In this document: one piece after another, positions 1 through 9,159 of the stretch
How positions within the stretch are numbered: position 1 is the first letter of the stretch
Layout: every line of letters starts with the position of its first letter
From: Amycolatopsis lexingtonensis
GTDB lineage: Bacteria; Actinomycetota; Actinomycetes; Mycobacteriales; Pseudonocardiaceae
Direction of reading: 5' to 3'
Length of the DNA: 64,000 bases
Assembly: GCF_014873755.1 (NCBI RefSeq)
Contig: NZ_JADBEG010000001.1
Span: 312,501 to 376,500, forward strand
Translations under genes and position numbers: made by a program
Notes under the pieces: generated by a model
Databases searched by the model: none
Seen by the model: the letters and a program-made list of their open reading frames with translations, nothing else
Told to the model about the DNA's origin: nothing

Positions 1-30
1 CTGGTCACGAACGGGCTCCTTCACACGGCC

Positions 31-64
31 GGCCGGTCACCGGAGATGAATCCGGTGACCGGCC
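31..64. terminator. Perfect hairpin, probable terminator
   Basis: GGCCGGTCACCGGA (31-44) is exactly complementary to 51-64 across a 6-base loop. No T-run follows, as is usual in high-GC actinomycetes. It lies about 450 bp beyond the end of the minus-strand STAND gene, so it may belong to a gene outside the window. Confidence 0.6.
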
Positions 65-70
65 GCGAAC

Positions 71-127
71 CCCGCACCGCCTTCTTCTCCATCACCGCGT
101 CGCGGTGGAGAAGAAGCGGAGTGCGGG
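71..127. terminator. Long bulged hairpin
   Basis: CCCGCAC (71-77) pairs with GTGCGGG (121-127). Inside it CTTCTTCTC (81-89) pairs with GAGAAGAAG (108-116), and CACCGCG (93-99) pairs with CGCGGTG (101-107). This is a stem of over 20 bp with small bulges, seven bases after the previous hairpin. Tandem hairpins suggest a strong terminator or a structured RNA. From 128 to 508 I see no convincing gene. Confidence 0.5.
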
Positions 128-508
128 TGTCCCGGTCGGGACGCACTCGCCCGAGCGGGGCCGCCCGCGTCGGCGGCAAGCCCGCCCCGTCCTGCTCATC
201 CGCGCCAATGTCGTGATCGGGCGGGCTTCCGCCGATGCCAGGCTCCGCTAGAGTGCGTCGGCCCGACCGAACACCCACACCCGCCTTCTCACCGCAGTAA
301 GACTCTTGTGATTGAGCGCTTAAGTTAGCCAGTGGAGAACGGTTGTTGGCCAGTCGGGTGGTCAAGCTGCCCCGGTGCTTCCTGCCATCCAACGCTCTGT
401 CATGCCGATGAGCGGACCACATCTGACGCAACTCTATGGCATCTTTTCGGCTATTGGCCGACTGAAGAATATGACCAGGTTCCTGCTGCGTTTAACTCTT
501 TGCGCTGT

Positions 509-2773
509 TTAGACCAGACGTGCGAGCCACCCACGGGTCGCTTCCTGGGAGTACCGGTCTCCGATACGTTGATAAAGGGTCAACGCCCGACCGAACAACT
601 CCCGTGCGCGATCGTTGTCCGACTCGCGAAACTCCAGCTCGCCGAGGCTGTGCAGGCAGTTGGCCTCACCCAACACGGAGCCGACACGCTGGTAGAGCGG
701 TAGCGCCTCACCGAACAGCTCCCGTGCGCGATCGTTGTCCGACTCGTGAAACTCCAGCTCGCCGAGGCTGTGCAGGCAGTTGGCCTCACCCAGCACATCT
801 CCGACACGCCGGAAGAGCGGTAGCGCCTCACCGAACAGCTCCCGTGCGCGATCGTTGTCCGACTCGCGAAACTCCAGGCTGCCGAGGTTGCGCAGGCAGT
901 TGGCCTCACCCAGCACGGAGCCGACACGCTGGTAGAGCGGTAGCGCCTCACCGAACAGCTCCCGTGCACGGTCGTTGTCCGACTCGTGAAACTCCAGGCT
1001 GCCGAGGTTGCGCAGGCAGTTGGCCTCACCCAGCACGTCGCCGACACGCCGGTAGAGCGGTAGCGCCTCACCGAACAGCTCCCGTGCGCGATCGTTCTTC
1101 CCCCGTGTGGTGTACAGCGTCCCAAGGGCTGAGGCGGTGTCGGCTCGGGTGCGTGGCTCGAGGTCGGAGCCAAGAGCCTCCCGGGCGAGCTGGTCATCGC
1201 CGAGACCGGTGAATCGTTGAAATACCAGCAGCCCTCGCACCAACGATGCAAGGTCAGGATCGTGGGGCAGCCTGGCTTGGACCACCTCCACGAGGTTGGT
1301 GAACTCAGGCACCACCGTATCCACTGTCCGAGCACCGGCCGGGCCGCCAACCCCGCCGGCCAGCTCGGCAAGGGCCTGCACACGCGCGACGAGCTGAGCC
1401 AGCGCTGCCGGCTCCGGCGGGTGGTGCACGGCTATGTGGCGGCGGATCGGGGCCAGGCAACGCTGCCGCGGAGGATCACTGTGCAGCAGTGCCCGGCTGC
1501 CCAGTTCGACCACGCCCGCAGCGAGTTCGTCGGGCAGGTAAAGGCCCGGCCGGTCTCGTGGCCAGCCGTCGGGCAGCAGCGCCGCCAGCGACAGCGCGGT
1601 GCGGGCGTCCGGGCCGAGCCGGTCCCAGGACAGTTCGATCGACACCGGCAAGCTGGAAGTCCGGTCCGGATGGCTGGCGTGGGCGATCAGGTCCGTGCGT
1701 TTGGTCCGCCAAGCCGACATCAGCGTGCCCAAGCCGACTTCGGTGCGAGCCAGGGTGGCCAGCAGCGTGATCGCCAGCGGCACCCCGTCCAGCTCCGCCA
1801 CCAGCAGCTCGACCATCGAATCGCCGCGATGCCGGTCGCCGGCGACCGCGGCGAACACCTCGAGTGCGGCGGCGGAGGAAAGCGGCCCCAGCACGATCTC
1901 GGCCATGCCGGTCAGACCGACCGGGGCGCCCCCACCGCGGTAGCCGACGCCCAACACCGCGGCGTCGGCGCGCACCTGCACGACCAGCTCGGCCGCGCCC
2001 GCAGGGTCGGCGTCCGAAAGTGTCTCGAAATTGTCCAGTACCAGCACACAGGGCGTCTCACGCAGGAACGACAACACCCGATTCCGCAGGTGCTCACCCG
2101 GAACGACGCCGAGCGCAAGAGCCATCTTGTCCACCACGGCACTGGCCGACTCGGCGCCGTCGCAAGACACCACGAACCGGCGTGCCCCGTAGGAGGTGAT
2201 GATCGCCGGGTCAGTGATCGCGCGGCCGAGCACCGTGGACTTCCCGATTCCGGGCCCGCCGGCGATCACCACCGACCGGCCCGCGGTCCACGCGGCCACC
2301 ACGTCCGCCACCTGGGTGTCACGGCCGACGCACAGCTCGACCGTCGGTGGTGGCAGAGGCTCAGCAGGCGAAGCCAGCGCAGGTAACCACACATTTGCGC
2401 CCGGTCCGGCGACGATTCCGCCAGGCCTGGCCACCAGATTGTGGTCCCCGACGACGTTGCCGTCGCCGGCTGTGACCGCGCCGCCGATGCTCCCGGCTTG
2501 CAGCACCAGCTCGGTGTTCGCCAAGTCGGTAATGGAGTTCGTCACCGGCGCGGCTCCTGCCGCGGGCGGAGGCTCCGCGTGCCCGGCTCGCAGCAGGCCA
2601 TAGGCCGACAACCCCAGCCCCAGCACACCGCACACGGCCCCGACCACGCTGCCGATCTTGTCCGCGGTCTCCAACCCGACCCACACGGCGCCACCACCGG
2701 CCGCAGCCGTCGCAGCGCCCGCAGCAACCCAGGGAACCCAGCGACGGTGAGACACACCGACATCATCGTCCAT
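509..2773 (-). CDS. Membrane-anchored STAND NTPase with C-terminal TPR repeats
   Basis: A 754-residue STAND-type P-loop ATPase. Two hydrophobic segments (about residues 12-32 and 40-62) suggest a membrane anchor. A short motif with LQAGSIGG follows near residue 91. The Walker A GGPGIGKST lies at about 172-180 and the Walker B VLVLDNFE near 243. The last 200 residues are TPRs, four of them nearly identical 40-residue units (RARELFGEALPLY start). STAND proteins are signal-activated switches whose repeat tail senses a ligand or partner; some act in phage defence. No enzymatic effector domain is visible, so output is unknown. I prefer the ATG at 2773 over GTG 2776 because GGGGAA lies just upstream. 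It stands alone, 94 bp downstream of the 2868-3284 gene. Confidence 0.85.
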   Translation of the reverse strand: MDDDVGVSHRRWVPWVAAGAATAAAGGGAVWVGLETADKIGSVVGAVCGVLGLGLSAYGLLRAGHAEPPPAAGAAPVTNSITDLANTELVLQAGSIGGAVTAGDGNVVGDHNLVARPGGIVAGPGANVWLPALASPAEPLPPPTVELCVGRDTQVADVVAAWTAGRSVVIAGGPGIGKSTVLGRAITDPAIITSYGARRFVVSCDGAESASAVVDKMALALGVVPGEHLRNRVLSFLRETPCVLVLDNFETLSDADPAGAAELVVQVRADAAVLGVGYRGGGAPVGLTGMAEIVLGPLSSAAALEVFAAVAGDRHRGDSMVELLVAELDGVPLAITLLATLARTEVGLGTLMSAWRTKRTDLIAHASHPDRTSSLPVSIELSWDRLGPDARTALSLAALLPDGWPRDRPGLYLPDELAAGVVELGSRALLHSDPPRQRCLAPIRRHIAVHHPPEPAALAQLVARVQALAELAGGVGGPAGARTVDTVVPEFTNLVEVVQARLPHDPDLASLVRGLLVFQRFTGLGDDQLAREALGSDLEPRTRADTASALGTLYTTRGKNDRARELFGEALPLYRRVGDVLGEANCLRNLGSLEFHESDNDRARELFGEALPLYQRVGSVLGEANCLRNLGSLEFRESDNDRARELFGEALPLFRRVGDVLGEANCLHSLGELEFHESDNDRARELFGEALPLYQRVGSVLGEANCLHSLGELEFRESDNDRARELFGRALTLYQRIGDRYSQEATRGWLARLV
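601..1080 (-). repeat. Four 120-bp near-identical tandem repeats encoding TPRs
   Basis: Each unit is exactly 120 bp (40 codons) and differs from the others at only a few positions. Two variable patches assort independently. One reads YRRVGD, FRRVGD or YQRVGS; the other reads LRNLGSLEF or LHSLGELEF. This mosaic suggests recent unequal crossing-over or gene conversion inside the TPR domain. A more diverged unit follows toward the C-terminus. Confidence 0.9.
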
Positions 2774-2867
2774 CACTTCCCCGACGTAACGCCCCTACAC
2801 CCCGAAAGCCAAGAAACCACCAGCATCCACCCCAACGCACTCTCATACCGCCGAGCGTGGGCTCCAG

Positions 2868-3284
2868 TCAGTCCCAGTAGTTGAAGAGCACCTCACCCAC
2901 ATCGGCCGGAGCCCAGTACTTTAGGTCGGCCGGGTCATACCCCGGCCACGTCCGCGCGTCGAACGGTCCGGCCAGATCGGCGGGCGTCAGTACCCGGAGC
3001 GCCGAGAACTCCGCCAGCACGGCGACCAGTTCAGGAGCGTCGACGAACGTCAGCGGCCCCGCGTCGACCGCCGTCTCATCGATAGCCCGTGGCTCGGCAA
3101 CCGCCACGACCGGCTCGATCCGGTCCCTGGTGCACACAATCGACAGGCGGTAGCCGCCGTACTCGAGGACGCCCTGGTGGAAGTTCGGCGTAACACCGTC
3201 GGCAATCCGGAACTCGACGACCCGGCCGCCGGTGCGCCGGGCCGCTTCGTGGCACGCCCGGCGGAACTCGCGGAGGTAGATCAT
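2868..3284 (-). CDS. Conserved hypothetical protein, 138 aa
   Basis: I do not recognise this family. It is an acidic soluble protein starting MIYLREFRRACHEAARR and ending EVLFNYWD, with no signal peptide or membrane segment. The reading frame extends 70 codons further upstream, but those codons look non-coding and the ATG at 3284 begins the well-biased part. It lies upstream of the STAND gene on the same strand, 94 bp apart, so co-transcription is possible. The size and Trp/Tyr-rich tail resemble immunity-type small proteins, but that is only an impression. Confidence 0.65.
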   Translation of the reverse strand: MIYLREFRRACHEAARRTGGRVVEFRIADGVTPNFHQGVLEYGGYRLSIVCTRDRIEPVVAVAEPRAIDETAVDAGPLTFVDAPELVAVLAEFSALRVLTPADLAGPFDARTWPGYDPADLKYWAPADVGEVLFNYWD

Positions 3285-3504
3285 CGCGCGACCGTACCGG
3301 CTCAACGAAAGTGCACATGACGAATTTTCGGGCCGCCGGCCCCGTGCCGAGCGTGGAACCGCGTAGCCAGCGACGCACGCACATGCCGATGATCGGACGG
3401 CGCCGCGTCGCGGGGGATCGGTGCTGCTCGCCGCTACGGGACGACCGGCTTGTGGTTGCCAGGTCACGACCGCCGGAAAAGTGGGGCGTGCCACCTCGGA
3501 CGGT

Positions 3505-3699
3505 TCATTGTCCGGTGATCGCGAAACTGCCGTCGAGCTTGGCCACCAGGTTCACCGCCAAGCCGGGGGCGAGGTCGTGTGCCCATCGGGTGGCCGCGTC
3601 CAGGAAGCCAAGGAGGTCCGGGCGACGCACCCACGCCGGAGACTCTCCCCGCGGCGCGCGACGGAGCTCGATCAACACTTCCGGAGCATGCCCGATCAC
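3505..3699 (-). CDS. Small hypothetical protein, 64 aa, possibly a fragment
   Basis: This short frame starts at GTG 3699 and has good third-position GC. It encodes a plausible peptide ending LVAKLDGSFAITGQ. No clear ribosome binding site precedes it and a stop lies four codons upstream, so it could be the remaining 3' part of a longer gene. I do not recognise it. The surrounding 3285-3504 and 3700-3867 contain no other convincing gene. Confidence 0.4.
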   Translation of the reverse strand: MIGHAPEVLIELRRAPRGESPAWVRRPDLLGFLDAATRWAHDLAPGLAVNLVAKLDGSFAITGQ

Positions 3700-3867
3700 A
3701 AGCCCGGTTCACCAGCAAGACAGGTCCAGTACGGTCGGTTCGAGCGGACCCTGATCACACCTGTTGATCACCAAAAGCGCCGAGAACGACGACCATCCGC
3801 GGTCAGCTGGCACCACCAAAGCCAACTGACCGAGCCGCGATCGCTCACGCCGCTGCATAATGGCGCA

Positions 3868-4353
3868 ATGCTGACGACGTTTCGGCCACGATGGGTGTTG
3901 GCCTGGTTCTCCGCTGTCGTGAGCGGGGTCGCCGGAGGCGTCGTGGCGTTCGCGGCCCGCTTCGCGATGGGGTTGGTGTGGTCCGACGATCGGGTAGCCG
4001 GTCCCGTGGGTGCCATGGTGGTGGCGGCGGGCCTAATCGTGCTGCTCGTCTTGGTGCGGGTTCGCCGGCGACGGCTCAGCGTCACCGAGAGCGGCCTTGT
4101 CGCGCATCGAGATGGATACCGAGTCAGCGTGCGCTGGGACGATTTCGAGCAGGTCGTCACTAAACGGATGGGACCGTTCACGATCGACGTGCTGACCTTC
4201 CGCGCCGGTCACGTCGAACCGTCGTCGCGGCACCCGGTTCCGCGGAAGGTGTTCGCGGTTGGCGCGGACCGCATGATTCAGATCGGTGCTTACGACGTGC
4301 GTTGGCGTGACGGCCTGGTCGGACAGATGACGGCGCGGGTGACCGATCGGTAG
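3868..4353 (+). CDS. Small membrane protein with PH-like tail
   Basis: A 161-residue protein. Two hydrophobic helices (about residues 10-32 and 42-62) are followed by a basic RVRRRR stop-transfer sequence. The soluble tail of about 90 residues (SVRWDDFEQVV, then VFAVGADRMIQIGAYDVRW) resembles the bacterial PH-like domain seen after two helices in many actinomycete membrane proteins. The longer open frame from 3421 is not coding-like upstream. The ATG at 3868 fits the first membrane helix. No neighbour suggests a role. Confidence 0.65.
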   Translation: MLTTFRPRWVLAWFSAVVSGVAGGVVAFAARFAMGLVWSDDRVAGPVGAMVVAAGLIVLLVLVRVRRRRLSVTESGLVAHRDGYRVSVRWDDFEQVVTKRMGPFTIDVLTFRAGHVEPSSRHPVPRKVFAVGADRMIQIGAYDVRWRDGLVGQMTARVTDR

Positions 4354-5148
4354 TCGCCTGACGCAGGGCTGCCGAAGGCAGAGTGCCGGCCGCGCAATGA
4401 GGACGGCTACAAGCCCGACGGTTTCGCGCCGGCGGTCTTGACGAGCGGTACTCCGCACCGGTAGCTCCCCGGGCCGGCAGGCCAACACGAGACAAGGCGG
4501 CGTCTCCCCTCGCCCCTCCTGCACCGCTCTGCCCGGCGGCACCGACGCTGTTTACCGGCCAAGGGCGCCAACAGCCGCGGCCGGGGCGTCATCACCGGTT
4601 CCAGCGGGGCGGACCAGCGGGCGAGCACGATCAGTAGCGCCAGTTCGAAGACTGCCATCACTCGCTCCACCAGCCCGGTCGCCACGGCCGGCAGGTGCTC
4701 GCTGAGCAGGACGTTGGCGTCTACTCCGAACTGATCACCTGGCCACCACGCAGAAGGCAACCCGGACAACAAGATCAACCTCTTCGATAACGCCGGATTC
4801 GTGGCGCCGGTGGCATGGTCGGCCTGTGCGGCGCGCCGTGTCGATGCGTCAGCTCTCACACGAGAGCACCGTCTTCGGGGCGATTGCAGTCGACATAAGT
4901 ACCAGGACCCACCGCTGATTCTGACCGGTGCCAACGGACTGACACCTTGCGCGGCCACCCGATCGCCGCGCCGAGGCACAACAAAGACCGCGCCAGCCGC
5001 GCGTCGTACGCAAGAACTGGCCGATGCGAACCGAGAATGCTCCTCGGCGCCAGCGAGCCCGCAGGCCTCACTTCGCCGGCTTGACCGCGACGCCGACGTG
5101 GGCTCAACGCCTGTTGCCGCACCCATCACGTCCGAGAAAGAGCACTCG
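4354..5148. other. 795 bp without a convincing gene
   Basis: Frames on both strands are open because of high GC. None combines a ribosome binding site, good codon bias and a recognisable protein. The stretch may be decayed sequence. The minus frame over 4407-4660 contains a hydrophobic patch but I could not support it as a gene. Confidence 0.4.
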
Positions 5149-5910
5149 ATGACCAGCCCTGACAGCACTCCCCGACTCGCCCACACGGACCCCGGAACCT
5201 CGACAGGGACGAGGTCGGCCAGTACCCACTCCACGATGTGGCGCCGGGCCAGTCTCGGGCTGGTCACAGTCGTGATACTGGCCGCGACCGCGGGCTGCAA
5301 CCTCGGCCACGCAGCCACCACCGCACCCACGAACTCCGCGAACCCCTCGACCGTGCCCGGGTCCGGATTGCCGGCCGGGGACGAGTCCGCGTCGATGCCC
5401 GCGCCGGGCGCCTGCAAGCTGGGCAGCCGGGACGGCCAGCCACTACCCGACCCGAACTGCACCCCCGGCGCGGTAAACCCCACAGTCAACCAAGCCAACA
5501 TCGACGACACCATCTGCAAGTCCGGCTGGACCAAAACCGTGCGGCCCCCGACGTCGAGGACGAACCCGATGAAGGCCGCCTCCGCCCGTTCCTACAACGT
5601 CCCGCCCGGCGAGAAAGGCGAATACGATCACCTGGTCAGCCTCGAACTCGGCGGCGCCCCCGATGACCCACGCAACCTCTGGGTCGAACCCGGAACCATC
5701 CCCAACCCCAAGGACGCCGTGGAGAACAAGCTCAACCAGGCCGTCTGCTCCGGCCTGATCTCGCTGGTGACCGCACAGAAGGCGATCGCCGCGGACTGGG
5801 TGACCGCCTTCGACGACACCGGCCTGCGCGTAGCCGGCGGCAAAGTATGCCTGCGCGACAACCCAGCCAAATGCGTCACCAGCCGACACGGCGACCAGGA
5901 CGGCAACTAA
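5149..5910 (+). CDS. Secreted lipoprotein with HNH-like nuclease motif
   Basis: A 253-residue exported protein. From residue 30 there is a signal sequence (MWRRASLGLVTVVILAATAG) ending in a lipobox-like Cys. A Pro/Ser/Thr-rich spacer and a Cys-containing domain follow. The motif EYDHLVSLELGGAPDDPRNLW matches the beta-beta-alpha metal H-N layout of HNH-like exported nucleases common in actinomycetes. The ATG at 5149 follows GAGAAAGAG. The internal ATG at 5236 starts directly at the signal peptide but has no ribosome binding site. Nuclease activity is inferred from the motif only. Confidence 0.65.
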   Translation: MTSPDSTPRLAHTDPGTSTGTRSASTHSTMWRRASLGLVTVVILAATAGCNLGHAATTAPTNSANPSTVPGSGLPAGDESASMPAPGACKLGSRDGQPLPDPNCTPGAVNPTVNQANIDDTICKSGWTKTVRPPTSRTNPMKAASARSYNVPPGEKGEYDHLVSLELGGAPDDPRNLWVEPGTIPNPKDAVENKLNQAVCSGLISLVTAQKAIAADWVTAFDDTGLRVAGGKVCLRDNPAKCVTSRHGDQDGN

Positions 5911-6065
5911 GACAACAGCGACACCAACCCACAACCCCCGGTCCGGTCAGGGCAATCGAACGTCCGAAATTGCCGATGAGAAGCCGTTCACCGATTCACG
6001 TGCACAGAACCTTCTTGGGTGCACCGAACCACTCGCGTGGCTGCGATCGAGACGACCATGCGACG

Positions 6066-6566
6066 ATGACGGCCGTGAACCCGCAGCAGTTCCGCGCCGT
6101 CATCGCCGCCGGTCCGCGCAACCACGCGGTCATCGCTGTGCCATTCGCCCCGGACAAGACGTGGGGCGCCAAGGCCGACCATCCCGTGGGCGGCACGATC
6201 GAGGGTAGGCGGGTCCGCGGGAGACTGTCGCCGATCGGCGGCGGATGGCAGTTGACCATCACGCCGATGTGGCTGCGCGACACAGGCGTCACGATCGGCA
6301 CCGAGGTGACCGTCGAGCTGGCCCCGGAAGGTCCCCAGCGGGAGGACCTCGCCGACGACATCGCCGACGCACTGTCCGGCAACCCCGCCGCCGCTGCCTT
6401 CTTCGACACGCTGGCGCAGTTCTACCGCAAGGCCTACCTCAGCTGGATCGATGCGACCACCCGCCGTGATTTCGGCAAGTCGAACTGGCCCCGGTTCGGC
6501 ACTCTGATTTGGCCCCACCGCGGGCGACACGTTCAGACGCGTTCGCTGCCCGCTGCGACCGTCTAA
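6066..6566 (+). CDS. DUF1905/YdeI-OmdA family protein with diverged tail
   Basis: A 166-residue protein with the DUF1905 barrel (residues 10-85: GGTIEGRRVRGRLSPIGGGW, then GTEVTVELAPEGPQ). A bacteriocin-resistance OmdA-like helical tail follows (ALSGNPAAAAFFDTLAQFYR, YLSWIDATTRR). In typical relatives the tail continues with a conserved ETRAARI-type helix. Here it changes abruptly to an unrelated 30 residues, suggesting a frameshift or recombination near 6470. Function of the family is unclear. It converges with the 6563-6919 gene, with a 4-bp overlap. Confidence 0.7.
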   Translation: MTAVNPQQFRAVIAAGPRNHAVIAVPFAPDKTWGAKADHPVGGTIEGRRVRGRLSPIGGGWQLTITPMWLRDTGVTIGTEVTVELAPEGPQREDLADDIADALSGNPAAAAFFDTLAQFYRKAYLSWIDATTRRDFGKSNWPRFGTLIWPHRGRHVQTRSLPAATV

Positions 6567-6919
6567 TGTGCGGTATCTCCCGAGGCAGGGGGCAACAGTT
6601 CGCGCCAGCGGCGCTCCAGCTCCTGCCGCGCTGGGGCGGCGATCTCGTCGTCGCCCGACAGATGCCAGTAGTTGGCTCGACGTTCGGACAGCTCGGCTAG
6701 CCGGAACCGGGTGAAGAACTCCTCGCCCTCCCCGGTGAGGAAAACCGTGGATGCCTCCGGACCGGCTGGATCGGAGGGCTGCTCGGAGACCAATCCGAGC
6801 CTCAGTGCGGCGTCGAGGTGTTCAGAGAGTCCGAGCAAGCTCCCGAAGTGCGCTGTGATGTCCCCATCGGGGCGTGCGGCGCCCTTGATGATCGCCAGGA
6901 CGTGGGTCGGGCTCAACAC
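6563..6919 (-). CDS. Conserved hypothetical protein, 118 aa
   Basis: Unrecognised soluble protein starting with GTG 6919, MLSPTHVLAIIKGAARPDGD. It contains LSEHLDAALRLGLVSEQ and a Phe-rich segment GEGEEFFTRFRLAEL, which together resemble a winged-helix fold. It starts four bases after the stop of the 78-aa gene upstream, so the two form an operon. No partner reveals the function. Confidence 0.6.
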   Translation of the reverse strand: MLSPTHVLAIIKGAARPDGDITAHFGSLLGLSEHLDAALRLGLVSEQPSDPAGPEASTVFLTGEGEEFFTRFRLAELSERRANYWHLSGDDEIAAPARQELERRWRELLPPASGDTAH

Positions 6920-6923
6920 GTCG

Positions 6924-7160
6924 TCACTCTCCGGGGTCCATCGCAGCAGCCGCAGAGCGGGCCGCTGAGGTTAGAAGCGGGGGGCAGGCGGTTGGTGCGG
7001 GGCCGAGCGATGACTCGAGGCTGGTGAAGACGCGGCCGTCGGCGAGCTGGAACTCGATGTAGTCAGGTTCGTGGAAGGCGGTCACCGTGGCTGGACTGCC
7101 TTCGGGCAGATTGAGCTCAGGTTCGTCGTCGAGGAACACGACCTGGTCGCCAACGTTCAT
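6924..7160 (-). CDS. Small DUF4926-like beta-barrel protein, 78 aa
   Basis: The first 50 residues (MNVGDQVVFLDDEPELNLPE, SPATVTAFHEPDYIEFQLADG) form a small barrel like the DUF4926 / KOW-like proteins that sit beside toxin or immunity genes. This assignment is tentative. The last 25 residues are Ala/Pro-rich and unconserved. It is the first gene of a two-gene operon with 6563-6919. The start lies about 40 bp from the IS21 remnant, so the upstream region may be rearranged. Confidence 0.55.
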   Translation of the reverse strand: MNVGDQVVFLDDEPELNLPEGSPATVTAFHEPDYIEFQLADGRVFTSLESSLGPAPTACPPLLTSAARSAAAAMDPGE

Positions 7161-7201
7161 GCGCTCATGATGCCAGGCTGGCGGGCTGTGCTGGGCGGGA
7201 G

Positions 7202-7380
7202 TCAGCTCGCTCGTGGGGTGCGGCGGCGTTTGGTGGTGCGCAGCCGGAACGACTCGGTGCCGGTCTCGATGATCGAGGCGTCGAACGTCAAGCGATCGAC
7301 TCAGCTAGTGCCCGAACCGACAGGCCTTCCACCCGGGCATCCCGCCGGATCAGCGCGAACAACTCCACCCTGGACACCAT
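7202..7380 (-). pseudogene. Internally deleted IS21-family element (istA start joined to istB end)
   Basis: Read from 7380 downward, MVSRVELFALIRRDARVEG and SVRALAE match the first residues of an IstA transposase. After a stop, the sequence from 7300 to 7202 reads VDRLTFDASIIETGTESFRL, RTTKRRRTPRAS and a stop, matching the C-terminus of the IstB ATPase. The roughly 2 kb between is missing. The result is a 180-bp relic that keeps the outer coding edges of the element. The region to 7656 has no other gene. Confidence 0.75.
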
Positions 7381-7656
7381 CCCGGCTCCCACGCGGACGG
7401 CCCCTCACCGGCACTGTCCACCCAGGACCCTCAACTCGACCCACCGACTCGCACGTCACGAGCAGGAATTCGCCCGATCGGTGGGGCCCGCCGCTGTGCA
7501 ACGTGAAGGGGTTGCACCCCGCGGGTGGAGTTCGTCGCAACACAGGTCAGCACGCAGACCGGCACCCACATATCTGGGCGCGCGCCTACCAAGATGCCCG
7601 GTCGTCATCAGTTCTCCCGCACTCGATGCGTGCGGACGTCGAGCCGACGGGCACGG

Positions 7657-8886
7657 CTACCAGCGGCGCCACTCGACCGCGCGGCCGGCCCACGTCTGCG
7701 GGTCCTGGGCGAGGCCGACCACTACGTCGTGGTCGTTCATGCCGATCGCCGCGCTGTAGTCGGCTCCCGGAATCGCGCCCAGGTCGGACACCCGCCCGGC
7801 CGGATCCCAGAACGCGGCGTGCTCTGCGCGGCCGGCGGTTTCGGCCTGGCCGATAATCGCGCCATGATCGTTGATGGCACGGGCCAGGCTCCGGCTTCCG
7901 CCGGGCAAGGTCCCCAGGTCCGTGGGATGGTCGTGGCGATCCCAACGGATCACGTGCGTCACTGTGCTGGGCACCTCGAACGCCGCAGTAGCGACGATCA
8001 CCCCGGCTGCGTTCATTCCGGCGGGAACCGTGGATTTTGTGCCGAACGGCTGCCCGAGATCGGTCAGCTGCCCTGACCGGTTCCAGTAGACGGTGTTGTG
8101 GCAGTCGCATGAGGCTTGGTCGGGGCGGTCAGCGATGCCCAGGATCTTGCCCGATCGCGAGATCGTCTCAGCCCAGTTCAGCCGGCCACCGAGATCGGGT
8201 AACACGGTGATGCGGCCGTGCCGATCCCAGGTCACTGCGCGGCTCTGCCCGGGTTCGAGATCGGCGCCACCGGTCACCAGTCCAGTGTCGTCGATGTCCG
8301 AGGCTGAGCTGGAGACCGATCCTGGCAGCGAATCCAGTTCGGTGATCCGGCCCGGGCGTTCCCAGCGAACAGCACGGCTCTTGCCATCGAGATCAGCACT
8401 GGCACCGACATGGGTTCCGGCCCGGTTGGCCGCTCCGACGAAGCTGAACCTGCCGCCGAGGGAGGGCAGGACGACGACGCGTTCTCGGTCCCACAGAACA
8501 GCACGTGTGACCCCGTCGGTGTCGACCGCTTGCCCCACCACCGTCCCGTTCTCGTCGATCCCCGCCACCGTGGTCGTGGTATCCGATACCGTCGGCAGTT
8601 CGACAATCCCACCTCCGGGCGGCCACTTGACCGGCAGTGCCTCCGGCCCGCCGCCCGGCCGGTTACCGAAGTAAACATTGCCAAAAGCGGTGCCGTCGTC
8701 GGCGACCACCAGCGCGGCGCTGCTCGTGGTGCCGGGCAACTCCGGTAACTCGAGCAGCCGCCACGCCGGGATCGCCCCGGCATCGGCGCTGCCGCTGCTC
8801 AGCCCGCTGACGGCCGCAGCTGCAACGACAGCAACAGCCACCCGGACACGGACCCTCCATGCGCACGTACGTTGTCGTACGGACAC
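7657..8886 (-). CDS. Secreted HAF-repeat beta-propeller protein
   Basis: A 409-residue exported protein. It starts at GTG 8886 behind GGGAGGG and has a signal peptide (VAVAVVAAAAVSGLSSGSADA) in the first 37 residues. The rest is about seven HAF-type repeats of 45-50 residues, each with a D(I/L)G-TLPGG or LPSLGG turn, an (A/I)N..G.(I/V).G strand and an (A/H)..W strand. Examples are LGTLPGGSRSLARAINDHG and LGAIPGADYSAAIGMNDHD. HAF proteins are extracellular with unknown ligands. It is monocistronic. A second, more diverged member lies at 25038-26069. Confidence 0.8.
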   Translation of the reverse strand: MSVRQRTCAWRVRVRVAVAVVAAAAVSGLSSGSADAGAIPAWRLLELPELPGTTSSAALVVADDGTAFGNVYFGNRPGGGPEALPVKWPPGGGIVELPTVSDTTTTVAGIDENGTVVGQAVDTDGVTRAVLWDRERVVVLPSLGGRFSFVGAANRAGTHVGASADLDGKSRAVRWERPGRITELDSLPGSVSSSASDIDDTGLVTGGADLEPGQSRAVTWDRHGRITVLPDLGGRLNWAETISRSGKILGIADRPDQASCDCHNTVYWNRSGQLTDLGQPFGTKSTVPAGMNAAGVIVATAAFEVPSTVTHVIRWDRHDHPTDLGTLPGGSRSLARAINDHGAIIGQAETAGRAEHAAFWDPAGRVSDLGAIPGADYSAAIGMNDHDVVVGLAQDPQTWAGRAVEWRRW

Positions 8887-9159
8887 GATCCCTCCCTACG
8901 TCTGGGCACCTTTCTCCAAGCTGACAGAAAATTCAGGCTCAGGAATAGGGAACAAAGTCCCTTTCCGGCAAGGGCGTCGCTGCCGCCTCGAACCTTGGAC
9001 ACAGCCGTACGCCAGTCTCGGGCACCGCGATACGCTTGGCCGGAATCGCAACTGCGCAGTTGCGTCTGGATCCCTTCCTTGATCGCGTTGACCTTGTCAG
9101 CTAGTCAGAAGTGCGGTCATTTTGAACAGCACCAAGAGTCGTGTTTTGCGACCCGGGCG

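Noticed and set aside
21..431. 136-codon ORF at the window start
   Set aside because: It runs through two strong hairpins and has no coding bias or recognisable sequence.
601..1080. Regular repeats suggesting a CRISPR array
   Set aside because: Units are 120 bp, in frame, and translate as TPRs; there are no unique spacers.
4407..5534. 375-codon minus-strand frame
   Set aside because: Most of it lies opposite the HNH-like lipoprotein and shows no recognisable domain or ribosome binding site.
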